Shown piece after piece: positions 53,057 through 62,032 of a DNA stretch of 64,000 nucleotides. Below the pieces are notes generated by a model that was not told the origin of the DNA, did not search any database, and worked only from the letters and a program-made list of their open reading frames with translations. This DNA is from a candidate division WOR-1 bacterium RIFOXYB2_FULL_45_9 (GTDB lineage: Bacteria > Margulisbacteria > WOR-1 > O2-12-FULL-45-9 > XYB2-FULL-48-7), in contig MEUD01000001.1 of assembly GCA_001771575.1 (NCBI GenBank), positions 186,001 through 250,000 on the forward strand, read 5' to 3'. Every line of letters starts with the position of its first letter. Position 1 is the stretch's first letter. Position numbers and translations under genes: made by a program.

Positions 53057-55564
53057 ATGTCCGACCTTACCCCGATGATGAAGCAGTACCAGGAGATCAA
53101 GGCCCGGCACCAGGACGCCATCCTCTTTTACCGCCTTGGTGATTTCTACGAAATGTTCTTCGACGACGCCCAGCTTGCTTCGCGCGAACTTGACCTGACC
53201 CTGACCGGGCGAGGCAAAGATGATAACCGGATGCCGATGTGCGGTATCCCATACCACGCCGCCGAAGGGTATCTGGCCAAACTGATCGAGAAAGGGCACA
53301 AGGTCGCAATCTGCGAGCAGGTGGAGGATCCTAAGTTAGCCAAGGATAGTATCGTGAAACGGGAAGTGATCCGGATCGTCACCCCGGGGACGGTGAGCGA
53401 GCCGTCGATGCTCTCGGCCAAAGCGAACAACTATTTGCTGGCGGTCAATCAGGATAAGGATAAGTTCGGGCTCGCTTACGCCGATGCGACGACCGGCGAA
53501 TTTAAATTGACCGGTTTTAATTCCCTCGATGGTTTGCTTGATGAGGTCCGGCGGATCGCTCCGGTCGAGCTCCTGGTCTCCGACTTATTTGAGACAGAAG
53601 GAGCGGCCGTGCTAAAGGGGCTCCGGCTGAAAAGCCGGTCCTTGTTCAAAGATATTTACGACAGTGAGACGGCGGTCAGAAAAATTAAAGAGCAGTTCAG
53701 CCTCCACTCGCTGGAATCGTTTGGTTTGAGCGAAAACGAGGTCGCGCTTGGCGCGGCGGCGGCGATCCTTGATTACTTGAGGGAGACGCAGAAGACCGCC
53801 CTGCTCCAGATCGGCGCGCTGAAAAAATACCAGGTCGGCGACTACATGTTCATTGATAATGTCACCCGCCGCAATCTGGAGCTGATCCAAACGGCGCGCG
53901 ACAAGTCGCATCAGGGGAGCTTGCTCTGGGTGATTGACCGGACCAAAACGCCGATGGGAGGGAGGCTCCTTCGCCAGTGGCTGGTCCAGCCGCTGTTAAA
54001 CCAAAACGAGATCGAGCGGCGGCTCGACGCGGTTGAAGCTTTTACTGCAGACGCGATCCTTCGGAGCGAACTGGGGAGTGCGCTGGATAAAGTATTTGAC
54101 GTGGAGCGGCTGACCGGGAAGATCGCGACCGGGACCGCTCATCCGCGAGACCTGGCCGCGCTGAAGGAATCGCTTCTCCAATTCCCCCTGATCGAAAAGC
54201 TGACCGGGCCGCTGGGGGCGTTGGCCCATTTCACCTCTCTTATCAATGAGAGGGTGGCGGCGCGGCAAAGCGTTGTTGACCTTATCTCCGCCGCTATCGT
54301 CAGTGATCCCCCGTTCACGATCAAAGAAGGGGGGATCATTAAGGATGGTTACCATGCGGAACTTGATGAGCTGAAGAAGGGGAGCCGGGGGGGGAAACAA
54401 TGGATCGCCGAGCTTGAAGCAACAGAACGGAAGAGGACTGGGATCAAATCGCTCAAGGTTGGCTACACCAAAGTTTTTGGTTACTTTATCGAAGTGACCA
54501 ACTCCAATCTCGACCAGGTCCCGCCGGATTATATCCGCAAACAAACTCTTGTTAACGCCGAACGGTTCATCACCCCGGAACTAAAGGACCGGGAGACGAT
54601 GATCTTAAACTCCGAGGTCAGGGTCAAAGAGCTGGAGTACCAGCTTTTTACCGAGGTCCGGGCTAAAGCCGCCGAACATACCCGGCAGCTGCAAGCGCTG
54701 GCTGGCGCCCTGGCGGTCCTTGATGTTCTTTTGTCGCTGGCTGAAGCGGCGGTGGAAAACAAATACTGCCGGCCAAGTTTTACCGGCAAAAAAGAGATCG
54801 CGATCAAAAGGGGTCGCCACCCGGTGGTCGAAAAGATGCTGGGAGAATTCAAGTTTACCCCTAACGATACCGAGCTTAATGAAGGGCGCCGCTCTCTGCT
54901 GATCACCGGTCCGAACATGGGGGGGAAATCGACCTACATGCGCCAGACCGCCCTGATCTCTCTCCTTGCCCAGATCGGCTCTTTTGTTCCCGCGGAGAGC
55001 GCCCGGCTTTGCCTGATCGACCGGATCTTTACCCGCATCGGGGCGATGGACGATATCTACTCGGGCCAGTCGACCTTTATGCTGGAGATGACCGAGACCG
55101 CCAACATTGTCAACAACGCGACCGGGAGGAGCCTGGTTATTTTGGACGAAATAGGGAGAGGGACCTCGACCTTTGACGGGATGTCGATCGCGGCGGCGGT
55201 TGCCGAGCATATCCACTCCCGGATCGGAGCGCTGACCTTGTTCGCCACCCATTATCACGAGATTACCCAGCTGGCGGATAAGCATCCCGGAATGGTCAAC
55301 GTCAACGCGGCTGTACGCGACGCCAAAGGGGAGATCACCTTTCTCCACTCGATCGCCGACGGCCCGGCCGATCGCTCTTACGGCATTCAGGTCGCCAGGC
55401 TTGCCGGGATCCCGGCCGAGGTTATTGGGCGGGCGGAGGAGATCTACGCCACGCTGGAGATGGTGGAGAACGACTTGGGAGAAAAGGAATCAAGGGATCA
55501 AGGCATCAAGAAAAAGGTCATTAAACGGGGGATGAACGGCGAAGTGCAGGCAAGTTTATTTTGA
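53057..55564 (+). CDS. mutS: DNA mismatch repair protein MutS
   Basis: This 835-aa ATPase recognises mismatches. The N-terminal mismatch-binding Phe-x-Glu is F30-Y31-E32. The Walker A motif G-P-N-M-G-G-K-S is near 618-625. Walker B I-L-D-E-I-G-R-G-T-S-T and T-H-Y-H follow. The start is 4 nt after pheT's stop. The C-terminal tail is Lys-rich. No mutL is in the window. Confidence 0.97.
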   Translation: MSDLTPMMKQYQEIKARHQDAILFYRLGDFYEMFFDDAQLASRELDLTLTGRGKDDNRMPMCGIPYHAAEGYLAKLIEKGHKVAICEQVEDPKLAKDSIVKREVIRIVTPGTVSEPSMLSAKANNYLLAVNQDKDKFGLAYADATTGEFKLTGFNSLDGLLDEVRRIAPVELLVSDLFETEGAAVLKGLRLKSRSLFKDIYDSETAVRKIKEQFSLHSLESFGLSENEVALGAAAAILDYLRETQKTALLQIGALKKYQVGDYMFIDNVTRRNLELIQTARDKSHQGSLLWVIDRTKTPMGGRLLRQWLVQPLLNQNEIERRLDAVEAFTADAILRSELGSALDKVFDVERLTGKIATGTAHPRDLAALKESLLQFPLIEKLTGPLGALAHFTSLINERVAARQSVVDLISAAIVSDPPFTIKEGGIIKDGYHAELDELKKGSRGGKQWIAELEATERKRTGIKSLKVGYTKVFGYFIEVTNSNLDQVPPDYIRKQTLVNAERFITPELKDRETMILNSEVRVKELEYQLFTEVRAKAAEHTRQLQALAGALAVLDVLLSLAEAAVENKYCRPSFTGKKEIAIKRGRHPVVEKMLGEFKFTPNDTELNEGRRSLLITGPNMGGKSTYMRQTALISLLAQIGSFVPAESARLCLIDRIFTRIGAMDDIYSGQSTFMLEMTETANIVNNATGRSLVILDEIGRGTSTFDGMSIAAAVAEHIHSRIGALTLFATHYHEITQLADKHPGMVNVNAAVRDAKGEITFLHSIADGPADRSYGIQVARLAGIPAEVIGRAEEIYATLEMVENDLGEKESRDQGIKKKVIKRGMNGEVQASLF

Positions 55565-55598
55565 TATCTTAATAAGAATCTGATATATTTATATGCCC

Positions 55599-55647
55599 CG
55601 CGACTGAACGTCGCGGTTAGGAGTTAACAGCGGCGTTTAGCCGCTGA
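55599..55647. repeat. two short palindromes between mutS and the decarboxylase gene
   Basis: CCGCGAC/GTCGCGG and CAGCGGC/GCCGCTG hairpins, each with a 5-nt loop and separated by a few bases. They resemble the palindrome at 6856. They may act as a 3' stabiliser for mutS or structure the decarboxylase leader. Confidence 0.45.
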
Positions 55648-55655
55648 AAAATAAT

Positions 55656-56210
55656 ATGAATTTAGTACCGACTAAAATATTTTTTACCAAGGGAGTGGGC
55701 CGCCACCGGGAAAAGCTGGCCAGCTTCGAGATGGCTTTGCGCGACGCCGGGATCCAGGCGGTCAACTACGTCCAGGTCTCCAGTATTTTCCCTCCAGGCT
55801 GTAAATTGATCACCCGCGAGCAGGGGATGAAGTCGATCAAGCCGGGGGAGATTACTTTTATCGTCATGTCCCGCAACGACACCAACGAATCGCACCGCTT
55901 GATCTCGGCTTCGGTTGGGATGGCGATCCCTTCTGACCCCAATTCCTACGGCTACCTTAGCGAACACCACGGGAACGGGATGACCGACGAAGAATGCGGC
56001 GACTACGCAGAAGATATCGCCGCGCAGATGCTGGCGACGACCCTTGGGGTCCCCTTTGACGAGGACTCCAGCTGGGACGAGCGGCAGGAACTCTGGAAAG
56101 TTTCCGACCGGATCGTCCGAACGACCCACATTACCCAAAGCGCCATCGGCCAGCGGAGCGTCTGGACTACCGTCCTTGCCGCGGCGGTCTTCCTCTTCGA
56201 CGAGAACTAA
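55656..56210 (+). CDS. pyruvoyl-dependent arginine decarboxylase
   Basis: This 184-aa enzyme makes agmatine from arginine for polyamine or acid-response pathways. The self-cleavage site is V-S42-S43-I-F-P-P, where Ser43 should become the pyruvoyl group. The C-terminal chain keeps the H-x-x-I-S-A-S-V-G and E-x-x-x-G region near 80-105. Length and motif match the archaeal/bacterial PvlArgDC family. It is translationally coupled to the radical SAM gene (TAATG) behind it. Confidence 0.92.
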   Translation: MNLVPTKIFFTKGVGRHREKLASFEMALRDAGIQAVNYVQVSSIFPPGCKLITREQGMKSIKPGEITFIVMSRNDTNESHRLISASVGMAIPSDPNSYGYLSEHHGNGMTDEECGDYAEDIAAQMLATTLGVPFDEDSSWDERQELWKVSDRIVRTTHITQSAIGQRSVWTTVLAAAVFLFDEN

Positions 56211-56929
56211 TGGCCGCGTCCGATCTGCTTATCAAGGGTTTTCTCGAGACCTCCTTTCTGGATTGGGACGGCAAGATCGTTTCGGTGGTCTTTCTTCCCA
56301 ATTGCAATTTTCGCTGTCCCTTTTGCCACAACGCCGCGCTGGTCCTCCATCCCGATACGCTGGCCGGGGTGCCGGTCGGCAGGGTCATTGCTTTCCTCAA
56401 AGAGCATACCGATTTTATCGATGGTGTTTGTGTTACCGGAGGGGAGCCGGCACTTCACGCCGGCCGCGGTTTGGTCGAGTTCATCGCTGAATTAAAAAAA
56501 ATGAACCTGCTGGTTAAACTTGACACCAACGGGACCGACCCCGATCTTTTAGAGAGGCTATATAAGGACAAAATGCTTGATTTTGTCGCCATGGACGTCA
56601 AGGGTCCGCTTGACGGGCGCTACGATAAATTGTCCGGAGTTAAAAGCGACCTGGCGAAGATCAAGCGAAGTATCGGCCTGATAATGGATAGCGGGGTCGA
56701 TTACGAGTTTCGAACGACGATCGTCCCCAACTTGTTATACGACCGGGACCTGGAAGATCTGGCGAAAGAGATAAAAGGGGCGAAAAAATTCGTCCTTCAG
56801 CAGTTTGACCACCGCGACACTCTTGATCCGTCTTTGTCTAACTGCGAGCCTTATTCGGCGGAAAAGTTAAAAGAGATGGCGGAAATTTCCGGGCGATACG
56901 TAAAGAACGTTGTGATCCGGGGGAAGTAG
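56210..56929 (+). CDS. radical SAM activase-like protein (NrdG2 type)
   Basis: This 239-aa protein has an iron-sulfur binding CxxxCxxC at C32, C36 and C39. G-G-E-P at about 80-83 and an F-x-A-M-D-V-K-G-P segment near 125-133 match the anaerobic ribonucleotide reductase-activating-like group (TIGR02495-type). It probably generates a glycyl radical in a partner enzyme or modifies a substrate. The partner is not adjacent. Its start overlaps the decarboxylase stop, so the two are cotranslated, but the functional link is unknown. Confidence 0.8.
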   Translation: MAASDLLIKGFLETSFLDWDGKIVSVVFLPNCNFRCPFCHNAALVLHPDTLAGVPVGRVIAFLKEHTDFIDGVCVTGGEPALHAGRGLVEFIAELKKMNLLVKLDTNGTDPDLLERLYKDKMLDFVAMDVKGPLDGRYDKLSGVKSDLAKIKRSIGLIMDSGVDYEFRTTIVPNLLYDRDLEDLAKEIKGAKKFVLQQFDHRDTLDPSLSNCEPYSAEKLKEMAEISGRYVKNVVIRGK

Positions 56930-56930
56930 T

Positions 56931-58478
56931 TTAATATTTCGGTTTTTCCCCACGTCTGGTCAGCAGTTCGTTAACTTCGCCTTCTAATTCGGTCATCCGG
57001 AGCTCACGGCCGACCGCCAATGAGTGGAACTGCTCCAGCTCATCCATTTTGTTTTTTAACTGCTGTTCGTAGGCTCTTCTTTCAGTCACGTCGCGGGCGA
57101 CGCCGATGATTGCCGCCGGGACCCCTTCTTCAGCCTGGATCTGGCTGTCAATGTCCATAACGATGATATGGCCGTCCTTGGCCTTGATCTCCGCTTCATA
57201 GCGGGTCCGGTGAGTTTGGCCGCTGACTTTTTGTTCGATCTTGGCCTTGATCCCGACATACGACTCGGGAGTAGTAAGAACGGAGAAATTTTTGCCGACC
57301 AGTTCATCGATCTTGTACCCCAAAACCCGCTCGACCGCTCTGTTGATCGAGACAAAGTCTCCTTTCAGGTTCAGCGTAAAAACAACATCGTTGACGTTCT
57401 CAAAAATAATATTGTAGAGCTCTTTGCTCTTTAATAATTGGCTCTGGGCCTGATTCAGTGAGCGAAAAGTCGTGTTGATCGCTTTTTGCAGGGAAGTGAC
57501 TTCATCATTGCCGTCTTCCGGAACCATCAGGTTGATCTTTTCTTTCTTGCCGATGACCGTTATCGCGCTCACTAATCTGGCGACTCTCATAATAAATAAT
57601 CGATCCAGCAGGAGGAGAAAGATCAGGCCGAGCAGGATCCCGGAAAAAACGGTAATGGCCAGTAAATAGTTAATGGTCCGGTTGAAATGGTTGTAAATGA
57701 TCCGGGGGACGGTCCTGGTCAGCAGAGCGGACGGTTTTCCATAAATATCGTTAATGATGGTGTGGCCGTAGATCGTGTTTTGATCGACTATTGTGACCAG
57801 CTGGTTCTTTTTGCTTTTCGCGGCAAGAGCGGCAAACTCTTTCAGCGGCATATTTTTCCCGGAAATATAAAGCTTTAAATTGAGCTGGAGCGATTGAGAG
57901 AGATAGGTTAGCTCGGGGTCGTTCATGAACCGTCCAAAAAGCAGGAAGCCTCTGGCCGGACCTTCTTCGTTGCTGGTCAGGACCGGCTCAATGGCAAAGA
58001 TGAACAACCCTTCGGGGAGCTGGATCGTCCCATGAGAGGGAACTTTGGCGGCAAAATTGGTGATCTCCGCGAGATGGGAGAGAATACTGGGAAAAACGGG
58101 GATAACGGTCTCCCGTTTGGCGTCATGAGTGTACCCTCTGAAGAGCTCGCCGGATTTATCAATGAACAAGATGGCGTCCAATCTTAAATTGCGGAAGGTG
58201 GCGGGGGTGATATTAGCTTCCAGAAAGGCTTTGTTGCCGTTGCTCATGAAATTATAGGTATCGTCCCAATTTGACCAGTCACGCAAGACAAAGTTGATCG
58301 CTTCCATTTCGATCGCCTCAAACGCTCCGGCGATCCTGCTGGTCCGGTCGGAGGCGTCTTCCAGCTCCGCTTCCAGGAAATGAGGGACAATGATAAGTCT
58401 GATGCTGGTCAGCACGACCAAGAAAATGGCAAGCAGGGTCATGGCGGTAGCAATAATCACTTTGGTTCTTAATTTCAT
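56931..58478 (-). CDS. CHASE4-HAMP-PAS receptor without a kinase domain
   Basis: ATG at 58478 is preferred: a -10 CATAAT lies just 12 nt upstream of it, and the earlier in-frame ATG at 58532 falls in the promoter. The 515-aa protein has TM1 (about 8-29) and a periplasmic CHASE4-like region with W-x-x-W/D-D near 65. TM2 is at about 266-290, then a HAMP-like linker, PAS at about 365-470 and a short coil. No H-box, ATPase, GGDEF, EAL or HTH follows. Output is unknown. It may signal to a separate kinase, or it may be truncated. Confidence 0.8.
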   Translation of the reverse strand: MKLRTKVIIATAMTLLAIFLVVLTSIRLIIVPHFLEAELEDASDRTSRIAGAFEAIEMEAINFVLRDWSNWDDTYNFMSNGNKAFLEANITPATFRNLRLDAILFIDKSGELFRGYTHDAKRETVIPVFPSILSHLAEITNFAAKVPSHGTIQLPEGLFIFAIEPVLTSNEEGPARGFLLFGRFMNDPELTYLSQSLQLNLKLYISGKNMPLKEFAALAAKSKKNQLVTIVDQNTIYGHTIINDIYGKPSALLTRTVPRIIYNHFNRTINYLLAITVFSGILLGLIFLLLLDRLFIMRVARLVSAITVIGKKEKINLMVPEDGNDEVTSLQKAINTTFRSLNQAQSQLLKSKELYNIIFENVNDVVFTLNLKGDFVSINRAVERVLGYKIDELVGKNFSVLTTPESYVGIKAKIEQKVSGQTHRTRYEAEIKAKDGHIIVMDIDSQIQAEEGVPAAIIGVARDVTERRAYEQQLKNKMDELEQFHSLAVGRELRMTELEGEVNELLTRRGEKPKY

Positions 58479-58490
58479 AACTCTTGGGGA

Positions 58491-58519
58491 ATTATGGCAT
58501 TCTCGAATTAGGAATGCAA
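58491..58519 (-). promoter_or_regulatory. promoter of the CHASE4-PAS receptor gene
   Basis: On the minus strand TTGCAT (58514-58519) and CATAAT (58491-58496) are 17 nt apart, with TGC before the -10. The coding start is 12 nt beyond the -10. Confidence 0.65.
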
Positions 58520-58525
58520 CTTGAA

Positions 58526-58554
58526 TTGACAATGATATTCGCAGTCGTTATACT
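58526..58554 (+). promoter_or_regulatory. promoter of the TlpA-CcdA-TrxB operon
   Basis: TTGACA (58526-58531) and TATACT (58549-58554) are spaced 17 nt apart. It is divergent from the receptor promoter, with 6 nt between the two -35 elements. Confidence 0.75.
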
Positions 58555-58575
58555 TTGAAAAAACAGGAGGAAGTC

Positions 58576-59082
58576 GTGATAAAAAGATCGCTTATTTTAC
58601 TCTTCTTCATAACTTTAATTGTAAGTCCGGGCTTGGCCGCGGGGGAGAAACCGGCCGGCAATGAGCCTCAAAAATTGGAGTTCTCTTTACCCGATCTGGG
58701 CGGCAAGGTCGTCAAGCTTTCCGACTATAAAGGGAGAGTTGTTATGCTCAATTTTTGGGCCTCATGGTGTCCTCCCTGCCGGGAAGAGATGCCGGCGATG
58801 CAAAAACTTCACCAGCTGATGGCCAAAGAACCGTTCGCGATAGTTGCGGTCAACATTGAGCGGGGAGGGAGCGAAAAGATCCGGGATTTTATCGGCAAGA
58901 ATAGATTGACCTTTAAAGTTTTGCTTAATGGGGACGAGCTTGCCTCCCGCCTGTCGATCCGGAGCATTCCAACGACCTACCTGATCGATAAAAAAGGGGA
59001 GGTCGTCACCAAGATCATCGGCGCCAGAGATTGGGCCGACGCGGAAAACCTTAAGATGTTTAAAGAAATGGTCAAGCGGTAG
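58576..59082 (+). CDS. TlpA/ResA-like periplasmic thiol-disulfide oxidoreductase
   Basis: GTG at 58576 is 5 nt after AGGAGG. The resulting 168-aa protein has a Sec signal peptide (about 1-22, ending near A-L-A-A-G). Without that choice the signal would be preceded by unneeded charged residues. A thioredoxin fold with C65-P-P-C68 and the cis-Pro segment S-I-P-T-T follows. It probably reduces apocytochrome or other extracytoplasmic disulfides and is fed electrons by the CcdA-like protein encoded next. Confidence 0.9.
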   Translation: MIKRSLILLFFITLIVSPGLAAGEKPAGNEPQKLEFSLPDLGGKVVKLSDYKGRVVMLNFWASWCPPCREEMPAMQKLHQLMAKEPFAIVAVNIERGGSEKIRDFIGKNRLTFKVLLNGDELASRLSIRSIPTTYLIDKKGEVVTKIIGARDWADAENLKMFKEMVKR

Positions 59083-59085
59083 CCG

Positions 59086-59787
59086 ATGAGCAACATACCA
59101 GTATTGATCGCTTTTATCGCCGGGCTTCTTTCTTTCTTTTCGCCTTGCATTCTCCCTTTGATCCCTTCTTACATCTTATTTTTGACCGGGGTCACGGTCA
59201 AAGAGTACCAGGTTGACATTAACTCGGCCAGGCGAAAAACCTTGATCAACGCTCTGTTTTTTGTCCTCGGATTTTCCCTGGTCTTTATCGCTTTAGGCGC
59301 GACTGCCAGCGCGATCGGCCAGGTGCTTATGGCTTACCGGTCGGCCTTGAGGATCGCCGGCGGCCTGATGGTTATCTTTTTAGGCCTTTTTCTTCTCCGG
59401 GTGATCAATTTAAGCCTTCTGCAAACCCAATTTGGCCTTGATCTGCGGCTTAAACCTGACGGCTATCTTGGCGCTTTTATCTTTGGCATGGGTTTTTCCG
59501 CCGCCTGGGTGCCGTGTGCCGGTCCGATCCTGGGGTCGATATTGGTCCTGGCCAGCGTTTCGTCCAGCTTGAACAACGGCATTATCCTTCTTGTCTTTTA
59601 TTCCATGGGGGTGGCGGTCCCTTTTGTCCTGGCCGCCTGGCTTCTTGATCTGGCGATCGTTTATATTAAAAAGGTCCAACAGCTTCTCGGCTGGATCGAG
59701 ACGGTTAGCGGCGTTCTTTTGATCTTGATTGGGCTGATGATATTGACGAACTCGCAACAGGTGGTTTCTACCTGGCTGGGAAGATAA
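59086..59787 (+). CDS. ccdA: CcdA-like membrane thiol transporter
   Basis: This 233-aa protein has six predicted membrane segments in two halves. Redox Cys in F-S-P-C21 and V-P-C144-A-G-P in the two symmetric halves mark the CcdA/DsbD-beta family, which moves electrons from cytoplasmic thioredoxin across the membrane. It is 3 nt after the TlpA-like gene and directly ahead of trxB. Confidence 0.93.
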   Translation: MSNIPVLIAFIAGLLSFFSPCILPLIPSYILFLTGVTVKEYQVDINSARRKTLINALFFVLGFSLVFIALGATASAIGQVLMAYRSALRIAGGLMVIFLGLFLLRVINLSLLQTQFGLDLRLKPDGYLGAFIFGMGFSAAWVPCAGPILGSILVLASVSSSLNNGIILLVFYSMGVAVPFVLAAWLLDLAIVYIKKVQQLLGWIETVSGVLLILIGLMILTNSQQVVSTWLGR

Positions 59788-60696
59788 ATGCTTGATCTGC
59801 TTATCGTCGGAGGCGGTCCGGCCGCGATCACCGCTTCGGTCTATGCCGCCCGAAAAAAGATCTCCTTTGCCATCGCCGCCAAAGAGATCGGCGGACAGGC
59901 CGCCTGGTCCGGCAGTATCGAAAACTACCTCGGCTTCCAATTGATCTCCGGGCCCGACCTCGTCAAAAAGTTTTCCGATCATCTCAATCAGTATAAGTTC
60001 GATCTGCGCGAAGGAGTTGAGGTCCAGCGGATCGAAAAAGAGGGGGCAAGTTTTCAGTCGACCCTTGTAAGCGGCGAAAAGCTTCTTTCCAGAACGGTCC
60101 TTATCGCGTCGGGAAAACGGCCAAAAGAGTTGAACGTTCCCGGAGAGAAGGAGTTTCTTGGCCGGGGGGTGGCGTATTGTGCGACCTGCGACGGGCCGCT
60201 CTTTGCCGGAAAGGACGTCGCGATCATCGGGGGAGGCAACTCCGCCCTGGACGCGGCGATCCAGATGGAGAAGATCGCGGAGAAAGTATATCTGGTCAAC
60301 ATTGCCCCCGATCTGACCGGCGACCAGGTCCTGGCAGATAAGATCAAACGGTCCGGTAAAGTTGAGATCATGAACAATTCGCGGGTTGTGGAGATCCTGG
60401 GGGACCAATTCGTTCGCTCGTTAAAAGTGGCCGCGGCGGAAGAAGCGAAGGAATTAAAAGTGGCAGGTATCTTTATCGAGATCGGCCTTGTCCCTAATTC
60501 CGGCCTTATCGATTGCGTTAAAAAGAACGATCATGGCGAGATCATGATCAACTGTGCTGCCGAAACTTCATGTCCGGGGGTATTCGCGGCGGGGGACGTG
60601 AGCGATGTTCCGGCCAAACAGATCATTATTGCGGCGGGGGATGGAGCCAAAGCGGCGCTATCCGCTTTTTCCTATCTTAATCATTTAGCAATTTAG
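59788..60696 (+). CDS. trxB: thioredoxin reductase
   Basis: This 302-aa flavoprotein has an FAD motif G-G-G-P-A near residues 8-12. The redox pair C131-A-T-C134 is followed by D-G-P, and G-G-G-N-S begins the NADPH domain. The C-terminal A-G-D-V-S-D segment binds FAD. It directly follows ccdA with no gap. The operon makes a path NADPH to thioredoxin to CcdA to TlpA likely, though no thioredoxin gene is present. Confidence 0.92.
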   Translation: MLDLLIVGGGPAAITASVYAARKKISFAIAAKEIGGQAAWSGSIENYLGFQLISGPDLVKKFSDHLNQYKFDLREGVEVQRIEKEGASFQSTLVSGEKLLSRTVLIASGKRPKELNVPGEKEFLGRGVAYCATCDGPLFAGKDVAIIGGGNSALDAAIQMEKIAEKVYLVNIAPDLTGDQVLADKIKRSGKVEIMNNSRVVEILGDQFVRSLKVAAAEEAKELKVAGIFIEIGLVPNSGLIDCVKKNDHGEIMINCAAETSCPGVFAAGDVSDVPAKQIIIAAGDGAKAALSAFSYLNHLAI

Positions 60697-61223
60697 CCTT
60701 CGACGATCCAATGCTCCTGTTCTTTGAACCATTCGGCCGGGTCGTTCAGGTATTTCATAGTTTCATCGAGAATGGTGAAATGTTCTTTCTCTTCCTGGGC
60801 CAGGGCGGAGTAAAATTTCTTAGCCGTTTGGTCCGTGCTTTCCGCGGCGATCTTATCGTATAGCGTAAAACTATCTTTCTCCAATCCCTCGGCGATCAGG
60901 TAAGCGTCGTTAAGGTCTTTTTGGGTCTCAAATTTACGGTCCAACCCTTTTTTTAGCTTTTCGACAATGACCTTGAGCAGATCCGCTTTGGTCGGGTAGA
61001 TCTCAACCCCTTTTAACCAATCGGAAGCGAGGATTTTTTCTCCGGTCAGGTTCTGGTAAAACTCCTTGATCCTGGCCAGATGGACCAATTCCCGGTCGGC
61101 CAGGCTGGATAATGTGGACGCGGCCAGGGGGTTATTGGTCTTTTTGGCTGTTTGGGTGTAGAAATCATATCCCTTCTTTTCCAGTTCGATCGAAAGTTTA
61201 ACGTCAGCGATCAAGTCGTTCAT
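60693..61223 (-). CDS. ferritin-like (rubrerythrin-type) diiron protein
   Basis: This 176-aa four-helix protein has E-x-x-x-Y-x-x-Y-D-F-Y and E-L-V-H-L-x-x-I in the first half. E-K-D/E-S-x-x-L-Y and E-E-K-E-H-F in the second complete Glu-His ligand pairs for a diiron site. No rubredoxin C-terminal Cys4 is present. It likely protects against peroxide or stores iron. AAAAGGAGG precedes the ATG. Its end overlaps the end of trxB by 4 nt on the other strand. Confidence 0.88.
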   Translation of the reverse strand: MNDLIADVKLSIELEKKGYDFYTQTAKKTNNPLAASTLSSLADRELVHLARIKEFYQNLTGEKILASDWLKGVEIYPTKADLLKVIVEKLKKGLDRKFETQKDLNDAYLIAEGLEKDSFTLYDKIAAESTDQTAKKFYSALAQEEKEHFTILDETMKYLNDPAEWFKEQEHWIVEG

Positions 61224-61252
61224 GGGGAGGCCTCCTTTTACCTGTCAATAAA

Positions 61253-61281
61253 ATATTAGCAGTTGTTGGGGGGAATAACAA
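61253..61281 (-). promoter_or_regulatory. promoter of the ferritin-like gene
   Basis: On the minus strand TTGTTA (61276-61281) and TAATAT (61253-61258) are spaced 17 nt, with TGC before the -10. Confidence 0.65.
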
Positions 61282-61315
61282 GCTTAAAGCTTTTCGCTGT
61301 AGGCTCTCCTTTCAC

Positions 61316-61344
61316 TTGGCAATCACCATTTCTACTGCTACAAT
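61316..61344 (+). promoter_or_regulatory. promoter of the PhoB/PhoR-like pair
   Basis: TTGGCA (61316-61321) and TACAAT (61339-61344) are 17 nt apart with TGC before the -10. ATG at 61352 follows 7 nt after it, giving a leaderless transcript. Confidence 0.7.
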
Positions 61345-61351
61345 TGCTGGC

Positions 61352-62032
61352 ATGAAGGAAATTCTGGTTGTAGACGACGAAAAAGACATAGTTGACGCGA
61401 TCGAATATAACCTGAAGAATGAAGGGTTCAAGGTCGCTAAATCGTATGACGGATTAACAGCTGTTAAAATGGCCAGGGAAAAACTCCCCGTGCTAATCAT
61501 TCTTGACCTGATGCTTCCGGGAATGAGCGGCCTTGACGTTTGCAAATCGCTAAAGGGGGGGGCCGCTACTTCCAACATTCCAATAATAATGCTGACCGCC
61601 AAGGGAGAAGAGGCGGACAAGGTCATTGGCCTGGAGCTGGGAGCCGACGATTATTTGACCAAGCCTTTCAGCATGCGTGAGCTGACCGCCCGGATCAAAG
61701 CGATCATCAAGAGGTATGGAGGCGAAGTAAAAACCAAGCTCTTCAAAGCCCCCAATCTTGAGCTTGATGTTGACAAGCATGAGGTCAAGGTCGCGGGAAA
61801 ACCGATCGAATTGACCGCCAAGGAATTTGCCCTGCTCCATTACCTGTGGGAAAACGAAGGGAAGGTTTTTAGCCGCGAGCGTCTGCTCGACACCGTTTGG
61901 GGGGTCGAGGTCGCGATCGAGACCAGAACGGTTGACGTCCATGTCAGAAGATTGAGGGAAAAGCTCGGCAAAGCGGAGAAATATGTTCATACCTTGCGCG
62001 GCGTCGGTTATAAATTTGAGGTCAGATCATGA
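61352..62032 (+). CDS. OmpR/PhoB-family response regulator
   Basis: ATG at 61352 has no Shine-Dalgarno, but its promoter is immediately upstream. This gives 226 aa beginning M-K-E-I-L-V-V-D-D-E. The phosphoacceptor is D52 and switch Lys in T-K-P-F. The winged-helix DNA-binding domain (about 130-224) ends R-G-V-G-Y-K-F. ATGA overlap with the histidine kinase gene. The 11-bp-spaced site before the porin-like gene is a probable target, so this is likely a PhoB/PhoP-type regulator. Confidence 0.92.
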   Translation: MKEILVVDDEKDIVDAIEYNLKNEGFKVAKSYDGLTAVKMAREKLPVLIILDLMLPGMSGLDVCKSLKGGAATSNIPIIMLTAKGEEADKVIGLELGADDYLTKPFSMRELTARIKAIIKRYGGEVKTKLFKAPNLELDVDKHEVKVAGKPIELTAKEFALLHYLWENEGKVFSRERLLDTVWGVEVAIETRTVDVHVRRLREKLGKAEKYVHTLRGVGYKFEVRS

